Shown here: in pieces, positions 1 to 6,811 of the stretch
How the letters are laid out: each line of letters begins with the position of its first letter
Numbering within the stretch: position 1 is the first letter of the stretch
DNA from: DASSNR01 sp036278935
GTDB taxonomy: Bacteria; Gemmatimonadota; Gemmatimonadetes; Gemmatimonadales; Gemmatimonadaceae
Assembly (NCBI GenBank): GCA_036278935.1
Contig: DASUKA010000082.1
Span: forward strand, 1 to 11,148
Length of the DNA: 11,148 nt
Reading direction: 5' to 3'
The notes under the pieces: model-generated
Told to the model about the DNA's origin: nothing
Seen by the model: the letters and a program-made list of their open reading frames with translations, nothing else
The model's database searches: none
Translations under genes and position numbers: made by a program

Positions 1-1194
1 GCTCCGCACCGCGATCTCACGCTCTCGCCCACTCGTGCGGGCAAGGAGCAGGTTGGCCACGTTCGCGCAGACGATGAGCAGCACGAACAGCGCGGCGGCC
101 ATGAGGGGCGCGAAGAACTCCCGCGCCTGATGCAGCATGTAGTCGCTGAGCGGCTGGGCAACGAGCCGCCACCCTTTCGCCTGGTCAGGATATGTCGCCT
201 CAAGCGCCGTCGAGATCGCGTCGAGCTCGCGCTGCACCTGTACGTCGGTGACGCCTCGCGTGAACCTGCCGAACACGTCCTGTACGTCGGCGACGCTCGG
301 CGCGAGCCGGCCGAACACGTAGAGCCAACGCGTGCTCAGATCGTTCGTGCTGGCAGCGGTGAAGCAAAGTGGGAGCCACAGATCGGCCTCGCGTGGGAAC
401 GCGAACCCGGTTGGCATGACGCCCACCACCGTGTACGGCTCACCGCTCAGCGAGATGGTCGATCCGACCACGTGTGGATCCGCGCCCAGGCGCGTGCGCC
501 ACAACGCATGGCTGATCACCACCTCGTGCGCGAACGCCGGTGAGGCGCTGTCCGCCTCGAACGTACGTCCGAGGGCGGGCACGACGCCGAGCGTGGAGAA
601 GAAGTTCGGGCTTACCGCGAAGCCGTGCACGCGCTCCGCCTGCTCGCGCCCCTGCAGCGCGCCGCTCCAGGTGCCGTAGGCCGCGAGGGACCCGAAGGCA
701 CGAGTGCGATCGCGGAGCGCGAGGTACTGACCGGGTGCGGTGTTGTCGCAGTCGGGGCAGCGTTCCGAAACGGCGCTGATCGCCATCAGGCGATCCAGAT
801 CGTGGAAGGGGAGCGAGTGGAGCAGCACGGCGTCGACCGCGCCGAAGATCGTGGTGCACGCGCCGATCCCCAACGCAAGCGTCAGGACAGCCGCGAGCGT
901 GAAGCCCGGGCTCCTGCACAGGGAGCGCACGGCATGGCGAAAGTCCTGGATCGTCGTCTCGAGGAGCCGAGTGCCGCGCACGTCGCGGCTGGCGTCCTTG
1001 ATGCGCTCCACGCCCCCGAACGCCAGGCGCGCGCGGCGGAGCGCCTCGTCAGGGGGCAGCCCCGCGGCGATGTTTTTCTCCGTCTCGTGCTCGAGGTGGA
1101 AACGGAGCTCGGCTTCCAGCTCGCGCTCGAGGGCGCCGCGCCGGAACACGGCACGCAATCGGTAGCGCAGATCGCTCCACAGCTCAGTCAGCAT
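1..1194 (-). CDS. ADOP-family MacB/FtsX-like permease, 3' end cut by the window edge
   Basis: An uninterrupted minus-strand frame gives 398 residues and is still open at base 1, so the C-terminal half is missing. A cytoplasmic prefix (about residues 1-80) has the ELEAELRFHLEHE helix typical of ADOP proteins. A first membrane segment follows (about 97-120, with LTLALGIGACTTIF, the family's LALGIGANTAIF signature). Next come a large periplasmic MacB-like core (about 125-355, with SGEPYTVVGVMP) and a second membrane segment (about 362-384, with CANVANLLLARTSGREREIAVR). The start is supported by GAGAGGAG (1201-1208), 6 nt before the ATG. It lies 51 nt downstream of a padR gene on the same strand, so the two are probably co-transcribed. 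Oddities are an in-frame 14-residue duplication (residues about 292-319) and a periplasmic CPDC pair (C146, C149). ADOP proteins resemble macrolide and lipoprotein exporter permeases, but most lack an adjacent ATPase and have no known substrate. Confidence 0.93.
   Translation of the reverse strand, partial: MLTELWSDLRYRLRAVFRRGALERELEAELRFHLEHETEKNIAAGLPPDEALRRARLAFGGVERIKDASRDVRGTRLLETTIQDFRHAVRSLCRSPGFTLAAVLTLALGIGACTTIFGAVDAVLLHSLPFHDLDRLMAISAVSERCPDCDNTAPGQYLALRDRTRAFGSLAAYGTWSGALQGREQAERVHGFAVSPNFFSTLGVVPALGRTFEADSASPAFAHEVVISHALWRTRLGADPHVVGSTISLSGEPYTVVGVMPTGFAFPREADLWLPLCFTAASTNDLSTRWLYVFGRLAPSVADVQDVFGRFTRGVTDVQVQRELDAISTALEATYPDQAKGWRLVAQPLSDYMLHQAREFFAPLMAAALFVLLIVCANVANLLLARTSGREREIAVRS
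239..322 (-). repeat. 42-bp imperfect tandem duplication inside the ADOP gene
   Basis: Bases 239-280 and 281-322 align without gaps at 33 of 42 positions, including a shared 10-bp start (TGTACGTCGG) and a shared CCGAACACGT near the end. Because the unit is 14 codons, the frame is kept. The protein reads YVFGRLAPSVADVQ followed by DVFGRFTRGVTDVQ. The paralogous permease at 2283-4991 has a single copy at the equivalent place (VARLAPGMTLSGAQ, residues about 305-318). The extra unit therefore looks like an insertion in this paralogue. Confidence 0.85.
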
Positions 1195-1210
1195 TCGATG
1201 CTCCTCTCTC

Positions 1211-1231
1211 GGTGCGGCATACTTCCGCACC
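1211..1231 (-). other. Perfect hairpin between padR and the ADOP permease gene
   Basis: GGTGCGG (1211-1217) and CCGCACC (1225-1231) form a perfect 7-bp stem with a 7-nt loop. In the minus-strand transcript it lies just after the padR stop and ends 2 nt before the GAGAGGAG ribosome binding site of the permease. No U-run follows, so it is not a standard intrinsic terminator. It could stabilise an mRNA end, tune translation of the permease, or be a protein site. The structure is plain in the sequence; its role is inferred. Confidence 0.55.
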
Positions 1232-1245
1232 ACCGCGGCCCGATC

Positions 1246-1581
1246 TCAGCCCATGTCGAGCACGAGCCCGACCGCTGCCGTCAGCCGCGCCCAGGCATCG
1301 GCTTCCTCCTCGAGCTGCTTCTGCCCGGCACGCGTGAGCTGGTAGTACTTCGCCTTGCGATTGTTGTCCGACACACCCCACTCGGCCCTGATCCACCCCC
1401 GCCGCTCGAGGCGGTGCAACGCGGGGTAGAGCGAGCCCTGCGGGATGGTGAGCGTGGCACGCGATACCTGGTGAATGCGCTCGGAGATCGCCCAGCCGTG
1501 CATTGGCTGGAGCGAGAGCGCCTTCAGAATCAGAAGATCGAGTGTGCCCTGCGGCAGGTCGAGATGCGGATCAATCACCAT
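1246..1581 (-). CDS. Short PadR-family transcriptional regulator (first copy)
   Basis: A 111-residue protein consisting of little more than the PadR winged helix. It has LPQGTLDLLILKAL (residues 9-22), a recognition-helix region GSLYPALHRLERRGW (49-63), and the wing with the family's NNRKAKYYQLTRAG (73-86). A short C-terminal helix follows (87-111), presumably for dimerisation. It matches the short PadR subfamily. Such proteins are ligand-responsive repressors that often regulate themselves and an adjacent transporter; here the partner is the ADOP gene 51 nt downstream. The frame stays open upstream to 1758, but that stretch is intergenic repeat and promoter-like DNA. The ATG at 1581 is only 2 nt from the AAGGGG motif, so the in-frame GTG at 1578 (5-nt spacing) is an alternative start. 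A long inverted repeat covers the upstream side. Confidence 0.93.
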   Translation of the reverse strand: MVIDPHLDLPQGTLDLLILKALSLQPMHGWAISERIHQVSRATLTIPQGSLYPALHRLERRGWIRAEWGVSDNNRKAKYYQLTRAGQKQLEEEADAWARLTAAVGLVLDMG

Positions 1582-1583
1582 GT

Positions 1584-1639
1584 CCCCTTGTGCTTCTACA
1601 AGGGAGATGATACGACGCGTCGTGTAGAAGCGCAAGGGG
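1584..1639 (-). promoter_or_regulatory. Long inverted repeat at the padR start: probable PadR operator or ribosome-site hairpin
   Basis: CCCCTTGTGCTTCTACA (1584-1600) and TGTAGAAGCGCAAGGGG (1623-1639) are inverted copies of 17 bp with one mismatch, separated by 22 bp. The arms end in TACA and TGTA, similar to half-sites reported for PadR regulators. A separate perfect 12-bp palindrome, ACGACGCGTCGT, lies at 1612-1623. The left arm contains the padR AAGGGG ribosome binding motif and the right arm the candidate -35 box. Bound PadR could therefore shut off its own promoter. If transcription starts further upstream, the RNA could instead fold and hide the ribosome binding site. Confidence 0.65.
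1607..1635 (-). promoter_or_regulatory. Candidate sigma-70-type promoter for the first padR
   Basis: Read on the minus strand, TTGCGC (1635-1630) and TATCAT (1612-1607) are separated by 17 bp. Transcription would start near 1600, leaving a leader of about 19 nt that contains AAGGGG. It sits inside the inverted repeat, which suits autorepression. The boxes are by-eye matches only. Confidence 0.45.
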
Positions 1640-1708
1640 TCAGAGGCGATGTCGATTGCCGCGCGTCCGTCGTACCGGCGCGGCTGGCACCGGCATGGGG
1701 CAGGCGGG

Positions 1709-1815
1709 CGCGAAGTCAGCAGGGAGCGGCATGGGACGCGTCGCGACGCCGGACGCAAGCGCTATGGGGACGGGCCGCCGCGACGCCGGACGCAAGCGAC
1801 ATGGGACGGCCCCGC
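1709..1815. repeat. GC-rich tandem repeat of 33-37 bp in the divergent intergenic region
   Basis: The 20-mer CGCGACGCCGGACGCAAGCG occurs exactly at 1742-1761 and at 1779-1798 (period 37). A degenerate copy lies at 1709-1728 (13 of 20 matching, period 33). Each copy is followed 2 nt later by ATGGG, at 1731, 1764 and 1801, and a further ATGGGG stands at 1695. The units fill most of the non-promoter part of the 340-bp gap between the two padR genes. No protein fits it convincingly. The rest of the gap (about 1640-1694 and 1816-1865) shows nothing I recognise. Confidence 0.7.
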
Positions 1816-1865
1816 GCCGGGCCGGCTCCGCAACGTCCGAACCCATCGCGGTGCCTGCCGCTCGC

Positions 1866-1908
1866 TTGACGCCGCTGCCCGTTCCTTGAAACTTTACCCT
1901 GAAACTTT
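1866..1908 (+). promoter_or_regulatory. Candidate promoter and 9-bp direct repeat upstream of the second padR
   Basis: TGAAACTTT occurs twice, at 1887-1895 and 1900-1908 (13-bp period), 13 nt before the padR start codon. The second copy lies in GAAA-C-TTTC, a small palindrome. A TTGACG box (1866-1871) stands 16 bp before GAAACT (1888-1893), a weak -10 match that would place the transcription start in the repeat. The repeat is a possible binding site for the regulator or another factor. It does not resemble the inverted repeat of the first padR. Confidence 0.4.
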
Positions 1909-1921
1909 CGGTAGAGAGACC

Positions 1922-2263
1922 ATGCCAGCCAATCTCCCGCTCGTAAAGGGCACGCTCGACATCCTCATCCTCAAGAGCCTGTCGTGGGGCTCGCTGCACG
2001 GCGTCGAGATCACGACCTGGTTGGAGGACCGCACCGGCGGCTCTCTCGCCGTGGAGGACAGCGCGCTCTACCACGCGCTCCATCGGATGGAAGAGCGCGG
2101 CCTCGTCGCCGCGGAGTGGGGACTCACCGAGAACAATCGCCGCGCCAGGTATTACTCCGTCACCGCCGCTGGCCGCCGGTTCCTCACCGCGGAGTCCGCG
2201 CAGTTCCTCAAGTACGCCGCCACGGTGTCGTCCGTCCTGCAAGCACGCACCCGGTTCGCCTGA
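1922..2263 (+). CDS. Short PadR-family transcriptional regulator (second copy)
   Basis: A 113-residue PadR winged helix, paralogous to the first copy. It has LVKGTLDILILKSLSWGSLHG (residues 7-27, split here as LVKGTLDILIL and KSLSWGSLHG), a recognition-helix region DSALYHALHRMEERGL (46-61) and a wing with ENNRRARYYSVTAAG (70-84). A C-terminal helix ends in QARTRFA. The usual LYPALH reads LYHALH. The ATG at 1922 aligns with the family's N-terminus and follows a weak GAGAG motif. The frame is open back to 1649, but only through repeat DNA. Only 19 nt separate its stop from the ADOP start, so the two are almost certainly one operon and the permease is the likely regulated target. It is probably a dimeric repressor; its ligand is unknown. 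Confidence 0.93.
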   Translation: MPANLPLVKGTLDILILKSLSWGSLHGVEITTWLEDRTGGSLAVEDSALYHALHRMEERGLVAAEWGLTENNRRARYYSVTAAGRRFLTAESAQFLKYAATVSSVLQARTRFA

Positions 2264-2282
2264 GCGCGATTCGGAGCGTCGC

Positions 2283-4991
2283 ATGAGCCCACGCAGCTTT
2301 CGCCCCGTCTTCCATCTCCCCGCCTTCACCAGTCGGCGTGCGCGCGACGAGATGGATGAGGAGCTCCGCTTCCATCTCGAGACGCGCGCCGAGCTGTTCC
2401 GGCAGCGCGGCTACTCCGCGGAGGAAGCGATGCGCGAGGCGCTCCGCCGCTTCGGCGCGGTCGACCCCGCCACCCGCCGCCTCGAACACTCCGCCGCCCA
2501 CAAGGAGAAGCGTATGCGCATCCGCCACCACCTTCGCGTGCTCCGTCAGGACGTCCACTACGCATTGCGTGGGATCCGCCGCGCTCCCGGCTTCGCCGCC
2601 GCCGTACTCGTGACGCTCGCCCTGGGGCTCGGCGCGAACACCGCAATCTTCAGTGTCGTCCGCGGCGTGCTGCTTCGGCCCCTCCCCTACGCGGATCCCG
2701 CGCACCTCGTGGTCGTGTGGAACCACTGGACAGGATGGCCTCGCACCTGGCTCTCCCAACCCGAGGTGTACGACTACGCCCGGGACACGCACACCTTCGC
2801 CGGGTTTGCGGCCTTCACCACCGGTGCGCTCAACGTGACAGGAGACGGCGGGAATGCCGAGCGCGTGAACGTCGGCTATATGCAGGCATCGTTGCTCGAC
2901 GTCACCGGCGTGCACCCGATCATGGGGCGAGGCTTCACGGCCTCCGAGGACCAGCCGAACGGCCCGAGGGCCGTGCTGCTGCTCCAGGATTTCTGGAAGC
3001 GTCGCTACGGTGGCGACCGCTCCATCATCGGGCGCACGATCCGACTCGATGACCAGCCGTACACCGTGGTGGGTATCCTGCCGAGCGACTTCCGCCTGCC
3101 GCTCGAGTTCGCCGGCGCACATGCACAGCTGTTCGTGCCGCTGCAGCTCGGGCCACCCAACGAGAGCCAGCGCGGGAGCCATGGCTACAACGCCGTGGCG
3201 CGCCTCGCGCCCGGCATGACACTGAGCGGCGCGCAGCGGCGACTCGACGCGCTGGTCACCCGGATCAAGGCGCAACACGAGAACCAGTATGGTCCGGAGT
3301 TCGGTGCCACGCTGGTCTCGATGGCCGAGCAGGTTCGGGGCGATGTGCGGCCGGTGCTGTACGTCCTGCTCGGCGCGGTGAGCTTCGTGCTCCTCATTGC
3401 GTGCGCGAATGTGGCCAGTCTGTTCCTGGCGCGCACCGAGTCACGCGCCCGCGAGCTCGCCGTACGGGCGGCACTCGGCGCGGGTCGCGGCCGACTCGCG
3501 ACGCAATTGCTCACGGAGAGCATCCTCCTCGCACTCTGCGGCGGTGTGCTCGGCGTACTGCTCGCCATCTGGGCCGTCCACGGATTGGCGGCGATGGATC
3601 TGGCCAACCTTCCGCGACTCGACGCGATCAGCATCGATGGCGGCGTGCTCGCGTACACGGCGGGCGTCGCGCTCATCACGGGCGTGGTGTTCGGTCTGGG
3701 ACCGATCATGCAGCTCTCCGATCAGGCCGCGAACGAGATGCTCAAGCAGGGACGCGGCAACACCGGTGCGCGCTCGCGCATGCGGCTGCGGCACGTGCTC
3801 GTCGCTCTGGAGCTGACGCTGGCGATGGTGGCGCTCACGGGCGCGGCGTTGATGACGCGCAGCTTCGCGCGCCTCGTGTCGGTTCCCCCGGGCTTCGCCT
3901 CCGACCACGTCCTGACCATGCGCCTCTCCCCGCCGGCGGCGAAATACGCCACCAGCTCCAGCGTGCGCGCCTTCTACGCGCAGCTGCTGGCGCAGGTCCG
4001 CGCACTCCCGGGCGTCGAGCGCGCGGGCGCGATCAGCGCCATTCCGCTCACGACGACCATCGGCGACTGGTCGTTCACCATCGATGGTGCACCGAAGCAA
4101 GGCTCCGACGCGCGGACGCCCGCCGCCGACTGGCTCGTGGTGACGGGCGGCTACTTCGACGCCTTGCATCTGCCGATCCTCCGCGGCCGCGGCATCACCG
4201 CGGCCGACCGCCTGGGGAGCGAGCCGGTGGTCGTTATCAGCGAAGCCACGGCGCAGCGCTACTTCAAGCACACCAATCCGGTGGGGCAACGGATCAAGCT
4301 GGGCGGATCGGCGGACTCGGTGTTCCGCACGATCGTGGGTGTGGCCGGCGACGTCCGCTTCGACGGGCTCGATAAGGCGCCGCGCCCCACGATGTACCTC
4401 CCGCTCGGCCAGTTCCCCGCGACGGTGCCCGATTCCGCGGGTGCGGCAGCGCGATCCCTCGGTCTCGTCATCCGCACGCAGCGCGATCCCGCGGCGATGA
4501 CCGCCTCCGTGCGCACGCTCGTGCGGCGGTTCGACGCCGACGTGCCCGTGGCGCAAGTGCGCACGCTCGATGACATCGTCGGCCGCTCGGTATCCACGCC
4601 GAGACTCGCGATGTATGTGCTCGTGGCCTTCGGCGTGCTCGCGCTGACACTCGCGGCCGTCGGTGTGTACGCGGTGATGTCCTACGTCGTGGCACAGCGC
4701 ACCGGGGAGATCGGCGTGCGCGTGGCGTTGGGCGCGCGCGCGGAGGACGTGATGCGCCTCGTGATCTGGCAGAGCATGCGTCCCGTGCTCCTCGGACTCG
4801 CGGTAGGCACGCTGATCGCCGTCGCCGGCACGCGCGCCATGACGAGCCTGCTCTATTCAGTGAAGGCGACCGATCCGGTGTCGTTCATCGTGGCCATCGC
4901 CGCACTGGTCGCGGTCGCACTCGCGGCGACCTGGCGGCCGGCGCGTCGAGCCGCCAGGGTGGATCCGATCGAAGCGCTGCGCGTGGAGTAA
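2283..4991 (+). CDS. ADOP-family MacB/FtsX-like permease, complete
   Basis: A full-length 902-residue protein, within the usual 800-900 range for ADOP. A cytoplasmic prefix (about 22-75, EMDEELRFHLETR) precedes a first membrane segment (103-126, LALGLGANTAIFSVV). A periplasmic MacB-like domain (about 130-355, DDQPYTVVGILPSDF) leads to three membrane segments (about 358-383, 408-432, 455-476) and the FtsX-type motif SRARELAVRAALGAGRGRL (387-405). The second half repeats the plan: a membrane segment at 503-525, a periplasmic domain at 530-765, then three membrane segments (772-803, 832-853, 866-884) with TGEIGVRVALGAR (807-819), ending PIEALRVE. The start is supported by GGAG (2273-2276), 6 nt before the ATG. 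No ATP-binding protein is encoded nearby. The family is thought to move or sense substrates at the envelope, but no substrate can be assigned. Its stop lies 5 bp from that of the opposing operon. Confidence 0.96.
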   Translation: MSPRSFRPVFHLPAFTSRRARDEMDEELRFHLETRAELFRQRGYSAEEAMREALRRFGAVDPATRRLEHSAAHKEKRMRIRHHLRVLRQDVHYALRGIRRAPGFAAAVLVTLALGLGANTAIFSVVRGVLLRPLPYADPAHLVVVWNHWTGWPRTWLSQPEVYDYARDTHTFAGFAAFTTGALNVTGDGGNAERVNVGYMQASLLDVTGVHPIMGRGFTASEDQPNGPRAVLLLQDFWKRRYGGDRSIIGRTIRLDDQPYTVVGILPSDFRLPLEFAGAHAQLFVPLQLGPPNESQRGSHGYNAVARLAPGMTLSGAQRRLDALVTRIKAQHENQYGPEFGATLVSMAEQVRGDVRPVLYVLLGAVSFVLLIACANVASLFLARTESRARELAVRAALGAGRGRLATQLLTESILLALCGGVLGVLLAIWAVHGLAAMDLANLPRLDAISIDGGVLAYTAGVALITGVVFGLGPIMQLSDQAANEMLKQGRGNTGARSRMRLRHVLVALELTLAMVALTGAALMTRSFARLVSVPPGFASDHVLTMRLSPPAAKYATSSSVRAFYAQLLAQVRALPGVERAGAISAIPLTTTIGDWSFTIDGAPKQGSDARTPAADWLVVTGGYFDALHLPILRGRGITAADRLGSEPVVVISEATAQRYFKHTNPVGQRIKLGGSADSVFRTIVGVAGDVRFDGLDKAPRPTMYLPLGQFPATVPDSAGAAARSLGLVIRTQRDPAAMTASVRTLVRRFDADVPVAQVRTLDDIVGRSVSTPRLAMYVLVAFGVLALTLAAVGVYAVMSYVVAQRTGEIGVRVALGARAEDVMRLVIWQSMRPVLLGLAVGTLIAVAGTRAMTSLLYSVKATDPVSFIVAIAALVAVALAATWRPARRAARVDPIEALRVE

Positions 4992-4996
4992 TCGAG

Positions 4997-6811
4997 TTAC
5001 GCGATCCCGGCCCGCGCCTTCGCCTTCTGGATGATCGCCGCCATCACGTCGCGATGCTGCGTGAAGGTGTCGTCCACCACCTGCAGCGTCGGGATGGCGC
5101 CCTCGTAGAGCCCGAGCGTTTCGGTATTGAAGCGGCTGAACCCGGACTCGTGTACGCCGCTGCTGCCCCGACCCGGCGCGGGGCTGCTCAGGTGCGAATA
5201 GTTGTGGCTGTACTTCGACCAGATGGGACCCAGCCCCACCTGGAACATCGGGATGAAGCCGTGCAGCGCGTCGTACGGCATCTCGCCCACGCAGGCCACG
5301 TTCGGATACTTCTTCCGCAGGTCGAGCACGAGCCGGCGCGTCCCCTCGTGCATGTCGCCGGTGGTGCTGTTCACATGGCCGCCCACGATGTCGAGGAAGT
5401 AGGCATCGACGCCGTAGTGCTCGATCATGTCGGCGATGCGCCCCGCCAGATGCTCGCGCCACACGTCGGCGCCGAGGTTCATGTAGCGGAGCCAGCCGTC
5501 CTGGTGTCGGTCGTTGTTCCAGTCGACCCAGTCCAGCGCGTAGACATTCCCATCGATCTTCTTAGTCACACCGCTCGCGAGCGAAGGCCAGCTCGGCAGC
5601 TTCGTGTTCGCCGCGTTCGTGCCGTACATCGGCATGATCTTGAAGCCCATCTTGTGCGCTTCATCCACGAGCTTGCGGAATGCCGCGTCGCCCCCCATGC
5701 GCTCGGACACCGTGTACGTCGGATAATCCCAGTAGTACCGCCCGTCCCACGCCGAAATGAACGCCATCACTCGCTCGGCCGGAATCTGTGTCGCCATCCA
5801 GCGCAGGATCTCGAGCATCTTCGGGTAGTCGTTGAACATGTACCCGGTGTAGTGCATGCCGTGCAGCGTGGTCACCATGGCGAGGTTGCGCATCCAGGTA
5901 GGCACATCGGTGCGCGCGTCCCAGGGCTTCAGGCCGAACGCCTGCTCGATGTGCTGCATGTGCAGCGCGGTGGCCTCATCACCTGATGCCGCACGACCGA
6001 GCCGCCAGGTGGGCACTTCCACGCGTTTGTCGTCTCTCCACGCGTCGTGCTCGTACACGGCCTCAACGCGGTAGCTCGACTCGCCTGGTGCGAGATAGTA
6101 CCGCTTCGGACGCACACGCGTGTCGAGCGTCGTGACGTAGAAGACATCGCTCGGCGTCTGAATCATGAGGAGCGGCGTGTTCATGCTCCCGCCCGGTCCG
6201 TTCAGATCGCCAGCGCCGAAGGTGTAGCCCGCCTGCAGCTCGTTGTCCCGCGGGTCGCGGAACCTGCCCGCCCCGAAGGAGACCTGCCCGCGCGGCACGA
6301 GCCGGATGATCGAGGTCACCGTCTTGACCGGATGCTCACGCATCTCCGCCACGACATCCCAGTCGATCGCCGTGCCGCGTCGCTTGAATGACGCGGTGAG
6401 TCGGCCGGGAGCGGTCATCTGTCCGCCCGCCCATACGAAACCGTCGCACGTGAGCGTCAGCGCGTCGCCGTTTCCCTGGACCTTTATCTTCGTGCGGTCC
6501 AGCCCGTACGTGTTCTCATCGCTGAAGACGAGAAAGCCGAAGGTGTAATCGCCGAACGCCACCGACGGCTCCGGAAAGTCGTAGCTGAACTTCTGAAAGC
6601 TGCGGCCGCGCGGCGGAATGAAGATCTCACTCGTGGAGCTGAGCGGGACAATGTCCCCCGGGGCGTGGCTGACGGATGGTGGCACGGGAGCGGGATCGCC
6701 CGTGAGCGCTGGGATGATGGGCGCCGCGGCGGCCTCCTGGCTCAGCAAGGTGCTCGCGCCAGCGAGGCCGAGGAGCTTCAGCCAGTCTCGCCGGGAAATG
6801 AAGTCGCTCAT
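4997..6811 (-). CDS. Tat-exported TIM-barrel glycosidase-like protein (DUF6259 type)
   Basis: 604 residues. The N-terminus is a clear twin-arginine signal, SRRDWLKLLG (residues 6-15), with a hydrophobic stretch and an alanine-rich end near 27-30, so the protein should be exported folded. A beta-rich region (about 55-290) precedes a TIM-barrel-like region (about 305-600). Candidate catalytic acids are D474 in VDAYFLDIVGG, at the end of a barrel strand as in GH27/36/31-like nucleophiles, and E510 in ACVGEMPYD. D430/N432 (WVDWNND) and W355/D356 could line the site. The overall pattern matches, from memory, the uncharacterised DUF6259 glycosidase-like proteins; the substrate is unknown. It starts with an ATGA overlap with the alpha-galactosidase-like gene and has no Shine-Dalgarno sequence, so translation probably depends on coupling. 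It is the last gene of the operon. Confidence 0.8.
   Translation of the reverse strand: MSDFISRRDWLKLLGLAGASTLLSQEAAAAPIIPALTGDPAPVPPSVSHAPGDIVPLSSTSEIFIPPRGRSFQKFSYDFPEPSVAFGDYTFGFLVFSDENTYGLDRTKIKVQGNGDALTLTCDGFVWAGGQMTAPGRLTASFKRRGTAIDWDVVAEMREHPVKTVTSIIRLVPRGQVSFGAGRFRDPRDNELQAGYTFGAGDLNGPGGSMNTPLLMIQTPSDVFYVTTLDTRVRPKRYYLAPGESSYRVEAVYEHDAWRDDKRVEVPTWRLGRAASGDEATALHMQHIEQAFGLKPWDARTDVPTWMRNLAMVTTLHGMHYTGYMFNDYPKMLEILRWMATQIPAERVMAFISAWDGRYYWDYPTYTVSERMGGDAAFRKLVDEAHKMGFKIMPMYGTNAANTKLPSWPSLASGVTKKIDGNVYALDWVDWNNDRHQDGWLRYMNLGADVWREHLAGRIADMIEHYGVDAYFLDIVGGHVNSTTGDMHEGTRRLVLDLRKKYPNVACVGEMPYDALHGFIPMFQVGLGPIWSKYSHNYSHLSSPAPGRGSSGVHESGFSRFNTETLGLYEGAIPTLQVVDDTFTQHRDVMAAIIQKAKARAGIA

Noticed and set aside
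1582..1758. A 59-residue N-terminal extension of the first PadR
   Set aside because: PadR family proteins of this type begin a few residues before LPQGTLD. The extension translates repeat and promoter-like DNA, and AAGGGG lies just before the shorter start.
625..1869. A 414-codon plus-strand open frame opposite the ADOP and padR genes
   Set aside because: It is antisense to two well-recognised minus-strand genes, is rich in Arg, Ala and Gly, has no recognisable domain and crosses the intergenic repeat. It is a high-GC shadow frame.
1640..2329. A 229-codon minus-strand frame across the second padR and the intergenic repeat
   Set aside because: It is antisense to a clear PadR and its C-terminal part is translation of the GC-rich repeat. 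No family resemblance.
4980..5003. CGCGT/ACGCG hairpin at the convergent junction as a terminator
   Set aside because: Only 5 bp of stem with a 14-nt loop and no T-run on either strand. Too weak to call.
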